Assembly (NCBI GenBank): GCA_004802725.1
Contig: SGPM01000001.1
Span: 482,824 to 546,823, forward strand
Direction of reading: 5' to 3'
Length of the DNA: 64,000 nt
DNA from: Antrodiella citrinella
Taxonomy: Eukaryota > Basidiomycota > Agaricomycetes > Polyporales > Steccherinaceae
Program-made: the position numbers and the translations under genes
In this document: positions 1 to 12,000 of the stretch, one piece after another
Position numbering within the stretch: position 1 is the stretch's first letter
Layout of the letters: each line of letters opens with the position of its first letter
The notes under the pieces: generated by a model
Told to the model about the DNA's origin: nothing
Database searches by the model: none
What the model saw: only the letters and a program-made list of their open reading frames with translations

Positions 1-220
1 GCTGTTCGAAGTTCGAATGCTGTTCATCGATCTGCAATAAGCTGATACACGGCGACATTTTCGCGACAAAGTGGCAATAAGAACGCAGAGACACTCGCGG
101 CCCTTACTTACGTTTAGACCCTGCATTGTAATGGGCGCCTATACGATCCGGCGTTTGAGCGCGCAGATTTTGCTTCGAGTCTTGCAGGTCCTCCAACAGC
201 GTTTTTCACTGACCTCCTCA

Positions 221-227
221 TGACTCA
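221..227. promoter_or_regulatory. TGACTCA element (Gcn4/CpcA-type site) upstream of ARG2
   Basis: The palindromic-type heptamer TGACTCA lies 70 bases upstream of the ARG2 start codon. It is the known core recognition site of Gcn4/CPC1 bZIP activators, which drive amino-acid biosynthesis genes under starvation. Seeing it in front of an arginine-pathway gene fits general amino acid control. Binding in this organism is inferred. Confidence 0.6.
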
Positions 228-296
228 GAAACGAATGCATAAAGCCTCCCTCCTCCCGGTCTGGCATCCTACTACCTGATCCCCCACTATCCAGAC

Positions 297-2286
297 ATGC
301 TCTCCCATGCAGCTCGCTGTATACCCCGCACCGTCGCCACAAATCTCAATTCAAGGTCAGGACAGACTTTCAGGGCCTTTTATGCTGTGCGTACCGATGA
401 ACGTTCTACTCTGTTCACGTTCGTTGATCCCTGCCTTTGCAGACCATCCAATCCCTGCGGCGTGCACCCCCTTCGATACCTGAGCTGGATGACATTGATC
501 CTGCCGACAATGTGAGTCATGAGTACTGAGCCCTCAACTATAGTACTCATTTGAACTATAGGACTTCATCATGTCGGTTCTCCGGGCCAATCCCTCGTTG
601 AGGGATACTCAGGCTTATCGTGCATACTTCAATTTAGTCCCCCCTCCTCCTCCGCGGAAACCCGACGAACTTCAAAAGGAATCAATGGCGAAGCCACAGG
701 CTGCCAGGGAGACCCTTCTCCCCGAGGTCGCGCCGCAAACTCAGAGCCCGGTCATTGCATCCATATTAAATCCTATACACCGCCGTACGGCTCTTGTCAA
801 AGTGCAGGGTCCTTTCACGGACCGTCAAGTCGACAGCATCGCCCGAGGTATGGTGTACCTGGAAAAACTCGGTTTGCTCAGTGTCCTAGTTGTCGACAAT
901 TATAGTATACCCAAAGGAGGAGACGGAGAACGTTCGGCAATTGTCGAAGAGACCATGCGAGTCGTCACTGCTCTCGAGAAGCAAGGTGCTAGAGCCCGTC
1001 CGGTACTTGGTGCCGTCGTCCGCCTGGGACCCAAACCTGGAGACGAAGAAGATCCAGAGCCTCAGGATCATTCCATCCCAGAGGCGCATACGTTCCCATC
1101 TGACCTGGTGCATATCCGCTCTGCACTCCGTGCTGGCGAAATCCCTGTGATCCCCCCACTCGCTCTTGATTCTTTCTGCCGGTCGGTCCGAGTCGACAGT
1201 AATGATGTCGTCGCCGCCCTCGTTCGGGGTATGGCGGAAGCCGCCGCCTTAGATGGTTTCGGGCAAACACAAAAGGATGGCGTTGAGCCCTCCACTCCTT
1301 CTGAGGATATCGATCTCACTCCCCTCCGCTTGATGATTATCAACAAAGAGGGTGGCGTCCCATCCTACGCTCGTTCAGGACTGCCCCATCTTCTCGTCAA
1401 CCTCACCTCAGAGTACACATACATCCGCGACACCTTCGATAAGCAATGGAAAAGTACTCATCCTTCTGCGATGTCAAATCTCGACCTTGCTCGGACATGT
1501 CTCGCGTATATGCCCCCCACCTCCTCTGCAGTCATGGTATCCCACCGTTCTCCTAGTTCCCTCATCGCCAACTTGATCACGAACAAACCCGCTATCTCAT
1601 CCAGTCTTCCTCATGCTATGCTCGAGAGCAACGGTGTACTCACTGCTCACACGCCAACTCTGCTGCGCCGCGGTCTTCCCATCCGTGTCATCCGCTCTCC
1701 CGCAGACATCGACAGAGCCAAACTGAAGAATCTGCTCGAGCAGTCCTTTGGCCGAAAGCTGGATGAAGGTTCATTCTGGAAGCGAATCGATGACTACCTA
1801 GACTTCGTCGTCGTCGCAGGAGATTACGCAGGAGCTGCTATCGTGACAAATGAGAGTGCTACAGTGCCGTCGTCGTTCAGCCCAGTGGCCTATCTCGACA
1901 AGTTCGCTGTTCTGCCGAGCCACCAGGGTGACGGCACAGTCGACTTCTTGTGGGTCGCGTTGCACGACGAGTCGTATGGACTGGGACTGCCATTCTCTGC
2001 CAACCCCAACGGAGGGAAGCAGGGTGTCGGTCAAGGGCGCGACTTAGTGTGGCGGAGCCGTGCCAACAATCCCGTGAACAAGTGGTACTTCGAACGAAGC
2101 ACTGGTCACTTGCGCATGGGCGATTGGGTGCTGTTCTGGTGCGATGCCGAGGTGCGGCTCAAAACGGTGGAGGGGCGCCGGGCCAACGCAGGTCTGTCGT
2201 ACTTGGAGGACTGGGAGCATGGTCGGTTGTCGTCATGGGGGGAGGTTGTGATGAAGATACCATCTAGTTGGAAGCAAAATGTATGA
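297..2286 (+). CDS. ARG2: Mitochondrial N-acetylglutamate synthase
   Basis: Amino-acid N-acetyltransferase that makes N-acetylglutamate from glutamate and acetyl-CoA, the first step of arginine (ornithine) synthesis in mitochondria. Exons 297-386, 443-511 and 562-2286 join in frame to 627 residues. The first exon gives an Arg/Ser-rich, acid-poor presequence suited to mitochondrial import. The segment DNDFIMSVL at the second splice junction and the C-terminal block YLDKFAVLPSHQGDGTVDFLW, with later NPVNKWYFER, mark the fungal ARG2 type of NAT (acetyltransferase) domain at roughly residues 420-600. The middle is the degenerate kinase-like region of this family. Introns are 56 and 50 bases. A TGACTCA site sits 70 bases upstream. 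The family assignment is firm; the first exon rests on splice logic. Confidence 0.93.
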
Positions 2287-3251
2287 AGCATGCGCGGGCG
2301 TGCGCCTGGAGACTCACCCCAGTATCATCGAGGACGGAACTTTTGTATTGCAAGGACATCGTTGTATCTTTATTCAACCCTAGACGTCGATTCAATCAAA
2401 TCCATCATGGTTCGGATTATGATTCACTGCGTTAAGTCTGTATCGGTCTCTGATGGATAGACTGACTTGTGACTTCAACTTCGTGGTCACCGGTTACGAC
2501 TTGCCAGTGTGAGCAACTCGTACCAGGTGAGCACTACGACTTTGAACCACTGCATCTACTCATACAAGTTCGTAGGGATTCACCGTGTCGAGTTCAGCTT
2601 GTTTTCGAATCAAGAGCTAGTTTTACCGACTCTTCCGGATATCCTCCCTCTCTATACCGTCATAACTCGCAGTGAGTGCGTGATGCTATTAGTGTTTGTC
2701 TCCATGCGCCATGCGTGATGCGTCTTAGGCTAATTTTGCAGGCAATCAGCTAACGATGCTTCTTTTGAGCTGGAGCATCGCTAAAGCGGCTCGTCGCATA
2801 AACTGCTTCCACCCAATCCGTTATACTTACGGGCCATGGCACTGCGCAAGTAAGCATATTGTGCATAGAATTACTCTTACCGTAACACGATGGTGAGCAC
2901 ATATACGTACCCTAGATGTCAATTTTGTGGCGGCGGGACTGCCAATACTGACCAACTTCTCCCGTCAGCGCAGCGCATGTAGTGTATGAAACCTCGTCAT
3001 CAACCGCTTCGGAGATGGATCGTCGGATCCATAACCGACTGGTCAGCGATTCAACGGCATGCTGCTCAAGGATGCCTGCGGCCGTCGTTAAGGACTAGGT
3101 ATAGCAACCACTGAGGAGTATATGAGGACCCCTTCCAGCAGATTTCGAATACCAACCAGCTCCGCCTTCTGCCTTACTAGCCCAACTCAGCCAGTCTATT
3201 CCTTCCTCCGCCGCACGTTCTCTACTTAACGTCCAACCCAGCGATATCATC
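2287..3251. other. Intergenic region with no supported gene
   Basis: The 3' side of ARG2 and the promoter of the following secreted-protein gene. Short open frames here have no family signal. A TATA-like stretch lies near 3118, followed by a pyrimidine-rich leader (about 3165-3240) just before the next start codon, a common fungal core-promoter arrangement. Confidence 0.6.
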
Positions 3252-3814
3252 ATGATGTTCAAATTCCTCGCCACTGCTCTTGTTGCCTCGACAGCCGTCG
3301 TGGCTGGCCCCGTCGCTCGTGCTCAGCTCGATGTTTACAACCCAGAGATCACGAGCCCCGTCTCGGCGCAGGTGTGGGCAGTTGGAACTACCCAGCTCGT
3401 TTCTTGGGACCTGTCTTCCATCCCGTCTTCCCAGTACGACAAGCCTGGAATGTTGCTCCTCGGTTATCTCGAGAACAACAGCGAGAACTTGGACGTCCGT
3501 ACGTGCTTCTTTGATCTAGTGGTAGCGGTCCCATGCTGATACACGGAATCATCTTCAGGTCACCCTCTCGCCACTGGCTTCGACATTGGAGCTGGCAATG
3601 TCACCATCACTGTCCCCGCTGTCGTAGGCCGGGATGACTACGTCGTCGCATGTGAGTCCCATTCCAGTCCTTAGTCTTTGCATTTAATGTTCATCCTGTT
3701 TTTCTAGTGCTCGGTGACTCTGGAAACATCTCTCCCGAGTTCACGATCACCAATGTGACCGACGCGACCAGTGCCACTTCCACTGCGGCCGCCATAGCGA
3801 CTAGCGCTGCTTGA
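3252..3814 (+). CDS. Small secreted Kre9/Knh1-like protein
   Basis: Three exons (3252-3498, 3559-3651, 3708-3814) give 148 residues. Residues 1-20 are a signal peptide (hydrophobic core, cleavage near VAGP-VARA). Next comes a beta-sandwich domain with the motif ITSPVSAQVWAVGTTQLVSWD, typical of the Kre9/Knh1 N-terminal family that is very common in mushroom-forming fungi and tied to cell wall beta-1,6-glucan. Relatives usually end in a long Ser/Ala tail with a GPI signal. Here the protein stops after a short Thr/Ala/Ser segment (NVTDATSATSTAAAIATSAA), so it is probably soluble and secreted rather than anchored. A second ATG follows the first directly, so the start could be 3255. Exact role unknown. 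Confidence 0.82.
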
Positions 3815-4080
3815 AGTGTTAGTAGCAGACTGTAGCTTCCGGGCATTCGTTTCCAGTCCCTACTCGCGTTTGACTCATGGCAGAACTGTCTTACGGACTT
3901 TATCACGCTTTGGACTTTCTACGATACCCTCTATAATCAATCTTACCACATTGTCAATTTGATGTGGCGCTCTTTACAATCTAAACTGGACAGTCCGTCG
4001 TGAAATTGTCTGGAACCGCGCGTTGTGGAGATAAACGAACCGTTACAAATAAGCTACCTCAGAAGACAGATGTCGTCACG

Positions 4081-5474
4081 TCAAATGTACTTATCCATAG
4101 CATTCTTCGCAGCCTCTACACCCAAGAAGGTGGCTGCATTGGCAGGGAACGCCTGTGATGATAGCAATGGTAAGGACGGAATGAATAGGAGACGTTGCAT
4201 TTAGACTTACTCGAGCCATCGCAGGTCCTAAACCTCTCCAGAGTGCAGTTACACCATCGATAGCGATGGTCTTACGTGCACAATCGAGGAACCCAGAATA
4301 CGTTCCTGTAGGCGCGGACTGTATCCGGGATTTCAAAACCTACGGATATCAGAAATGGGTGAGCCACCGCGTTCTCGAGTTCATCAGTACTTGACAAGCT
4401 CACGTCAGGTGGGATAGCTATTGACCACATCGCCACGCCTGCAGTACCACCTGCTAGAATGACTGCACTCAGGTTGAGATCCGTCGCAGACGCGCCAGCT
4501 GGTGTCAAAAACTTTTTCGTGACCTCGTATGCAGCGAAATACCTGACAGGGACGTGATCAATGTCTCGAAGGTGCACACCTGCCGGAAATCGCTTACGCT
4601 GCACTGCCGGGGCCGTCCCGGGCTACTGTGGCGAATGATCCACGGAACACGCTACGGATACCACCTTCCCTGTACAAATGCCGTACGACGTCAAAGACAC
4701 CCTTGTACTGAGGACCGCCCTGTCCTTGGCCTTGAATCTATCATCGAAACAAGTCAGAAAGAAATATCTCGGCATCAAGGGTTTCGTGGCATACCTGCAA
4801 CAGCACTTTCGCCCGTTCTACTGGCGCCGTGACTAACGTCGTCGGAACAGCTGACAGGAATCCGGCAGCTGCATACTCTGCTACGCTTAGACGTTCAGTT
4901 GTCCGATTTGGCGTAAGTTTGTAGATCAGGAGCTTGGACATGTCGTATGCCTATTGACGCGGTTTGACGTTGTGAGCAAGATGCATTGCTGGTGAGAGTT
5001 CAAGAGAGCGCACCCAGAAGGACATGGCGAATATGGGGGTGACACCCAGTAACGGCGGGATCACACCACGGTACAAGCTAATATAATGGCCGAAACATCG
5101 TTAGATGTGCAAAATGGAGGATAGGTATTACTCTTACCCTGTAGCACCATCACGAGCCAAAGTTTTCTTCACGACATCTATAGCACCAGTATACGTTCCC
5201 GGTGCGGCGGTTTGCAGGCGAGTCTTGGTGAGATCGAACGGATGTCCTGGAACCAGTTCAGACACGTTTTCTCTAGAGAAATGCAAATGAACTCACCGAC
5301 AAGGACAGCTGCTATGCCTCCGACGCCTCCCGCGACAAACGACTTGACCGACTCTGCTGTCGAGGACGAACTTTTCGACGCGTTGGTCGCTTCCTCACCT
5401 GAAGATACGTCGCTCTATATCGGAGATGGTGGTCAGTCGAATATTCAGATCTCCAGTGAGCTAATGCTTACCAT
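4081..5474 (-). CDS. CRC1: Mitochondrial carnitine/acylcarnitine carrier
   Basis: Inner-membrane antiporter exchanging acylcarnitines for carnitine, needed for moving acyl and acetyl units into mitochondria. Nine exons (5472-5474, 5297-5414, 5138-5246, 5014-5077, 4795-4950, 4598-4737, 4404-4542, 4211-4339, 4081-4152) sum to 309 residues. Three solute-carrier repeats are visible: [11 protein letters not shown] in repeat 1, [11 protein letters not shown] in repeat 2 and PPDVLKSRIQ in repeat 3, each with the P-x-[DE]-x-x-[KR] signature. [18 protein letters not shown] and [15 protein letters not shown] match the carnitine carrier (yeast Crc1, Aspergillus AcuH). The first coding exon contains only the ATG, directly followed by a GTAAGC donor. 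The summed length is a clean multiple of three. Confidence 0.92.
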
Positions 5475-5861
5475 GGCTGTAGGGTGTGTCTGGTGAAGGT
5501 CAGGACGAAAGACTCGTATGAGCGAAGGCCAAGACGAAGACTAAACACCATGATGATGAGATTGGTGGCAAGCGCGTGATATTTGCGTCCGTCCGCGACG
5601 CGAAGAAACTGAAGCCGGTGTCTCTGCGCTCTATTTCCCCACACAATGCGGGGGAAGGGCATCCGTTCTTCTCCGTTCCTCCGCACGGATCGAAGAACTC
5701 TCTGTATTGTACAAAAGGAAGAACGATACATACAGGCCGAGTATATTAATCTTTGTAGTACATATAATGTCTAAATCTACACATTTGTCTGCTTCACGCG
5801 TACGGCAAGTATTCTACCTCTTCATGGCAATAACAGACAATCCAAAAAAGTCCTACGTAGA
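5475..5861. other. Intergenic: carnitine carrier promoter and FAS1 gene 3' end
   Basis: This holds the 5' side of the carnitine carrier (minus strand) and the 3' end of the fasciclin gene (minus strand). The open frames across it show no protein-family signal. No repeat or RNA gene is seen. Confidence 0.6.
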
Positions 5862-8716
5862 TCATTCCTCATCCTGTTGTCCGAAGCCACCCACGGGCTC
5901 ATAAGTCGCCTCTGTAGTGTCTCGCCTCCACACTAGCCGCACCGCGTAGAAGAACAGCCCAATCAGGCAGATACCAACAGCCCCGACGCCTAGAGGTGCG
6001 CCGTACGCATTCCACCACGATGGGTAGTAAGGCATGAGCAGGTGGTCGATTTGGATAACACCTCCGGTACCACCGCCTGTCGTCGAGCGACCCCATGCCA
6101 CGACATGCGCCCAGTCCCATTTCCCATTGTCCCCTCTCGCGCCCTTGATACCAACCAGCGTAGCACCATCGGCCTCGCTTCGGAAGACGACGTCGGCGTA
6201 TGAGCTGATGTCGTCGAAGCTGTTCGATGCGGAGAGAAGGGTCCCGTATGTTGCGTCATCATCGAAAACTAGCGGTCTGTTGTTGATGACGTTGTCGAAG
6301 ACATCCTTTACTGGACCGTCTTTCTTGGGCGTTTGGAGCGGAATGAGGTGTTGCGTAACGATATCACGAAGTCGCTCCTGATCGGCATAGAGCTCAGTGA
6401 GCTTGATGTTCTTGAATGCGTCGTCTGTGGGACATAGAAGCGTCCACCCAGTCTCGCCGAGACCCATATCCGCCCAACGAGAGCCATCTGGTGGAGCCGT
6501 GCCATTCAGGATCCAATCTAGCCCAGCTTTGACGACCATAGTAGTCATCGTTGACCCTTTCGCAGCTTTGACCAGTTTGCCAACTGTCAAGTCCACGGAA
6601 CGAGGGATCATAAGATCGGAGACTTCGTGTATGACCCCGGTCTTTGTGAGAGTGTCCTTCGTGTGAAGCTCAGAATGCATATCGACCCAACCGCCACTGG
6701 CGGTGAGAAGAAGGCTGCCGTTTCCAGCGTCTTTCCGTTCCAATTGGATGTCTGAACCTTCAAGAGTGCTGAATGTACGTCGTGAACCACTTCGTAACTC
6801 TTGGGCATAGACAACCGAGTCAAGGACGTGATGCTGAATGACCTTTTCAAGGTCGGGTTTGGAGGATGCAGCAAGTAGATGAGAGCTGACAAGCAGTCCG
6901 AGACGCTTAAAAGCCTCATTATGGGGTATGAGGAGTGACGTCTGCGGCGTATATTTGAGCTTATCGGCTAGGTTCGTTGCAAAGACGGCGGCCAAGAAAA
7001 CAGAAAGGTCCAAAGAGGGTAGTGCAGTAGTCAGCACATCTTCAGGAGGAGTGAGAGGCCTCGAGATGAAATAAATCAGCGTATTGTTGATCTCGACTGC
7101 AACGTGAGTGGTTAGTCGATGCTCGCGCTGTAGACCATCGCACTCACCGAAATCGAGGATACCTGCACCACCGAACCTGAACGTGCTATTTTCACCTTTC
7201 TCCTTCGGCTTGTTGACCTCGACACTAAGGACCTGCTTGCCTCCTGCCAGACCAGGTTCCTCCAAAGCGGTTTCCAGAAGCATGCCATTCTTCAACTTCT
7301 TCTGAGTCTGCTTGCCCGGCAAGAAGTGATACTGCAACATCTTCTTAAGATCTGCCGTCCCTTTCTCAGGCAGATTATCGTCAAATAGGGCGATGACGTC
7401 GTCAGTGGGGGCAAGGATCGTCCACTGGGCGTCCGTGTCATTGATGAGTGACGTGAGATTGACCGAGTGAAGCAATGTTACGAATTGAGTGCAATTGAAC
7501 ACCAGAAGAGATTTCTCTGGCGTCAGTCGTAGAGTTCCCTCAGGAACCAGGAGTGAGGAAACCGTGTGTAACACGCCATTCGAGGCGTACATGTCCGCCT
7601 CGACCAGCTCGGCACCAGACACTGTTGTCTTGTTGTCTGGTGTGATCGAGATCTCCAGTGTTGCACCTTCCACAGTAGTGACTACAAGGGGTCAATCATG
7701 GGATATCTGTATAAGCGGAGGTATTATAAGACTCACCATTTAGCCCAGATTCAAAGGATTCCGAGTACTTCACCGACTTCCGATGCGCAGCATGCATATT
7801 GACAATGCGTGTCAAGTCATCTGATGCGAGGTCGCTTTCAAGATACAAGCGTTCATACCGCGGTAGTGCTTCCCATGCAGAGTCGACGGGGAGGAATAGA
7901 GTCAACTCGGAAGTGTGGTTCAAAAATCCGGCAATTTCGGGGTTCAGGATTTTCGATAAATAGGTTAGCTGAGGATGTCGTTGAATGATGGTTGCTGTGG
8001 ACAGTATCAGACGCGAATTGTGAGGGAGTGCGCGAGCAGACAAAGCACTACGTACCGAGATTGGTGGGCACTTCCAGAACATCTGCCAGACCTAGCAAGA
8101 CTCCATTGGACGTGTTCACCGCAGGTTTAACAATCTCTACGCCTCCGCCCCCTGTAAAATCCACGCCGACAAAGCTCTTCTCCTCTCGACTAGCAATTCT
8201 TAGCCTCTGTGGCGCGCCACCAAGTGTACCACCAGGCGTAGGTAGCCACGGTGGAGATGGCGGTGGTTCATGAGACGGTGGGCCTGTGGTCGATTGCCTA
8301 GGATAGTGCAATGTGGAGAGAACTTCCGGGGTTTGGTCCTTTGGAAGCTCGGATAAAGAATAATTTAGAAGATGATAGAAGAGTTCCTGTCGTAGGGCTT
8401 CTTGAACATTGTCGTGCGGAGACAAGGGGTCTTCGAGTAAGGACGCAGACCACAAGCTATTTCGGGATCTGTAACGCTCGATAGCATCGTTTGTCGGGGC
8501 GAACAGGGTACAAGCTTTCAGCTTGTTGAGAGTGGGAATAAGCTTTGCGCGTTGCAGCAAGCGCAGTAGGGATGTGTAATCCGGATCCGAGGAGAGGGCA
8601 TCGACTAGGTTGGTCGACGAAACCGAGACATTCGTCTCAAGAAGTGGGACCTGGGACGCGAATGAGAGAGGCAGGAGGGCCAGCAATGGGAATGGGAAGC
8701 AATGCCATAGGTGCAT
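5862..8716 (-). CDS. Multi-fasciclin (FAS1) domain membrane glycoprotein
   Basis: Four exons (8056-8716, 7737-7994, 7148-7681, 5862-7096) give 895 residues. It has an N-terminal signal peptide (MHLWHCFPFPLLALLPLSFA), then several FAS1 modules with recognisable H1/H2-type motifs: CTLFAPTNDAIERY, LTLFLPVDSAWEAL, WTILAPTDDVIALFDD, TSLLIPHNEAFKRLG and WTLLCPTDDAFKNI, each followed by a YHFLPG-like or QHHVLD-like strand and a GVLHxVSxLLVP-type end. One transmembrane helix lies near the C-terminus (GVGAVGICLIGLFFYAVRLVW), with a short acidic cytosolic tail. Fasciclin proteins mediate adhesion at the cell surface, so a vacuolar or plasma-membrane adhesion role is inferred. Divergent from RAV1 across 334 bases holding two CACGTG sites. 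Confidence 0.9.
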
Positions 8717-9050
8717 GGCGTGTGTTCGCTGGGGCTACGAGCACGGGTGCGCTGCTATTAAGGCGACGTCGGGGCGGATACCCAAGCGAGACGTGGTTGA
8801 GCAAAGAAGGGTGGGNGGCGTCGTGGACGACGACGAGCTGGGAATAGGAATAAGTGGGTGCGAGGAAAAGAGCGGCGGGGGACCAAGGCCAGACTTTTAG
8901 AGCAGCAGCAGGAGGACCATGACTTCACGCTTCCCACGTGCTACCCACGTGGGCAACTCCGGGGACGCGTTTAGTAGTAGCTTTTAGCCTTTAGGACATA
9001 CACACCGCGTCCATGTCCAGCCTTCTCCTCATGTTGGTTTCATAAAAGAC
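8717..9050. promoter_or_regulatory. Divergent promoter of FAS1 gene and RAV1
   Basis: A 334-base shared upstream region for two divergent genes. It holds two CACGTG E-boxes (8935-8940 and 8946-8951). One ambiguous base lies at about 8816. No TATA box stands out. Confidence 0.6.
8935..8951. promoter_or_regulatory. Paired CACGTG E-boxes
   Basis: Two copies of CCCACGTG with starts 11 bases apart, about one helical turn, placing both on the same DNA face. CACGTG is the known target of bHLH factors such as Cbf1, Pho4 and SREBP-like proteins. Which factor binds here cannot be told. Confidence 0.5.
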
Positions 9051-12000
9051 ATGTTGAGCTTTCTCAGAGCATATACTGGCTGTCCCACAACCGGGCTGCA
9101 GTATCTGGCTCTGCCACGAGAAACTCTGCTGGTGAGTACCCCGCGACCCCACATGCTTTCAAAATCTTACAAGGCTACCCAAGTTCTATCCTTCTTCAGA
9201 CTCCATCATTATCCTCAATGCCCTTTCTCTCGACTTTGTCTGCGCGCTGGCCTTTTGGGAAGCNTTTCCAGGAGCCCTGCATTCGAAGGATGTCGTTAAT
9301 CGCTTGTCGGTAGACCCCGGAATGAAGCTCGTGTGTCCAATCCTACTTCCTCTTCGCAAACATCCCTCCTTACATCACTGTTGCGTCATAGCTGGTAGCT
9401 TGTATGGGATCTCGTGTTGCAACNTGGGCAATGTCTGGTGTGCAGAGCAATACCTGGCGAGTACACTCGTCTTTATACCTCCCGGAGCACTCTCCCATTA
9501 CTACCTTGGATTGCAAGTCTGGTATTGTCTCCGTACTTATGAACACGCACGGCTCATGCTAATTGTTATTAGGATTGCTTGCCGTTGGCACGTCTTCTCA
9601 CCTGTCTGTGTACACGCTGATTTTGGAAAACGACTTGCCCACTTGGTCGCTGAAATGGACTTACCCGTACGTAGCGACTCAGCTCAATCACTTNGGGTCT
9701 TGACTGCGCGTCCTCATGTCATCTGGACCGTAGAACTCTTCACCTGTCCCGGGTGAGGTTTTCCCCGTCCCTCATGTACATGGTCAGCACGTCCTCGGTA
9801 TGTTGGTCTCCCCAGACACGCACACNGAGCACGATTGATGAAATGTCAGCATGATCGTATCGTTCGGCTACATCTTACAACATCTGGAAGACAAACTCAG
9901 CGTATTCCACACCCTCGTGATGTGACGGACGTGAATTGGCGACGATCGTCAGCTAGCAGCCGGTAAGTAGGTGTAATGGTGATANGGGCCTTCACTGACT
10001 TGAGAGGACAGAGATGANGGCATTTTGTACACGGTCACAGAGAACGCAACTCTCCGGATATTCATGCCAGTTCTGGATGCGCCACAACACCTTCAGCTGC
10101 ATGCGACCGTCGACCTGTTCACTGCTGTCCCTTTTTCTCTTNCCTCGCAAGTTCAGACATCCAGGNTTTACTGGCTTGACCGAGAAATCATGTCAAGTGT
10201 TTTCAAAGCAACTCAGGCGCGATCCCCCAAACTAGATGATGCGGCGCAAAGACGAAGGATACAGGAAATATCCGACGAGGGNTGGGATCTATTCCTCCGT
10301 GTCCTGAGTGATGGATCTGTGATAATCCAAGCTGTCGCTGTACGTTTTTCATANATAACACGCCTTCCTCAGATTTACTGATAAAGGGTGATAGAATATT
10401 GACCGTCGTCCACCAACTCTTCTTAGGCAGTTCACTCTACTTCAGTTTNGCCCTGGTACTCTTCCCTGTCACCCAGGTCACCTNTATGTCTTCCCCAACT
10501 CCGCTTCTCCTGAGCTTCTAACTCTCATTACTGCACCACCGCTAACCAGCTACATCCTCACCCCAACACTGTTTTTCGACTCTTGTGAAGGTGGACTTCG
10601 GTTGAATGCAACTAGAGACGAGTCACCATATACCAANGAAGAGAAACTCGGTGTAGAACAACGACAGATCGTCCGCTTNGTCAGAACAAGCGACGGAGAA
10701 GGTTTGGGTGCTCTCAGAATGGCGGGAGCTGCAGAGAGTTGGACTGTGGGTCAAGGGGGTCGGGATCTTAAAGACAAACATAGGTGGAATTTAGGAGACA
10801 GCGTAGATCANGTCGTAGTTCTTGAGNGAGGTCAGTCTAACAATTACTCTATACAACATAATGCTTTGACAGTTGTACTCTACCCTAGGAAAATACGTCG
10901 TGACGTACTCATCCTCAACCCAATTGCTGTCGCTTCACGAGGAAATTCCGATATCAATACACATACCCCCTCTGATTTCCTTATTTTCAGCAACAACTAC
11001 CATTTCATCGACGGATGCGACACAATTGATAGGCATTACTGAAGACCGAACGATTGCCTTAATCCACGTCACTCTCCCTACTCACTCGGAAGACTTTCCT
11101 TCGATCGCTGTCCAATCTATCACCTTTCTGCCTCTCTCTTCAGTCCCTGTCGCCATCCTTCCAGTGGATCCAATGACATGGGGCGATCCCCTCAGAGAGG
11201 ATAAATCTGCCGAACACGATGTCCTGCAGAGCGTATCTGAGGATGGCGAGCTAGCGTTCTGGATGCCCGGAGGTGATAATCAGCGCATGACTTGGCGATG
11301 TACAGGTGTGGTGAAGACGGGACGGGCTGCTTTCAGCCTTGCGCAATGCAGTGCAGCCAAGAAAACGGTGTTGGGTATGTTCTCTATCGTCGTCTATCGT
11401 TCGCCTTCTTAACAGGGATTGTAGTTGTTCCATTGTCCTCGGGACAGGAGCTTACGATTTGGGACTCCAAGGAGTCTGAATTTGCCTCGGGTCTGGAGTA
11501 CCGACAGGTGTTTGATTCATCTGACCCCATTGACGACTTGGACTGGACAGCAACGCCGGACAACCAATCCATTCTTGCCGTCGGTTTCACGCACCGCGTA
11601 GAGCTACTCTGTCAGCGACGGATGACTTACTTCGACGAGTCGCCCGGCTGGGGAACTTGCTGGCGGATCGACCTTACCCAGTACGCAACGGAGTGATCTA
11701 CCTTTGTGATCATCGACTCAACCACCTCTAGCACGATTCCTCATGCAATCAGCGATTCTGTCTGGTTAAAGCGTGGCACCCTCCTCATCGGGGCAGGGCA
11801 TATCATGCTCCTGTATGGACACAGCAAACCTTCGAACTCTCAGACGAAAACTCCAGGCTTATTTGAGTCCGTTGCTCGGTATAATGGCCCACTTGACGAT
11901 TATCATCCACAAATGATCTTGCAGTGTTTGTTGTGGGGTAAGGCCGTCCATAATCTATCGAATACACGGTGCTCATGACCGTATGCAGAGAAAGTCGAGC

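Noticed and set aside
5..30. A TTCGAAT motif resembling a tRNA T-loop
   Set aside because: The flanking bases do not form a T-stem and there is no anticodon arm or full cloverleaf within the window.
131..279. Two overlapping short uORFs (131-223 and 220-279) upstream of ARG2
   Set aside because: Neither peptide has the arginine attenuator core, and both span the putative activator site, so they probably lie upstream of the transcript start.
886..1346. Long antisense open frames across ARG2
   Set aside because: They are shadows of the coding frame caused by codon bias and show no motifs.
8816..10820. Ambiguous bases suggesting that RAV1 is a broken gene
   Set aside because: Reading frames and conserved blocks continue across the n positions that fall in exons, so they look like low-quality bases, not mutations.
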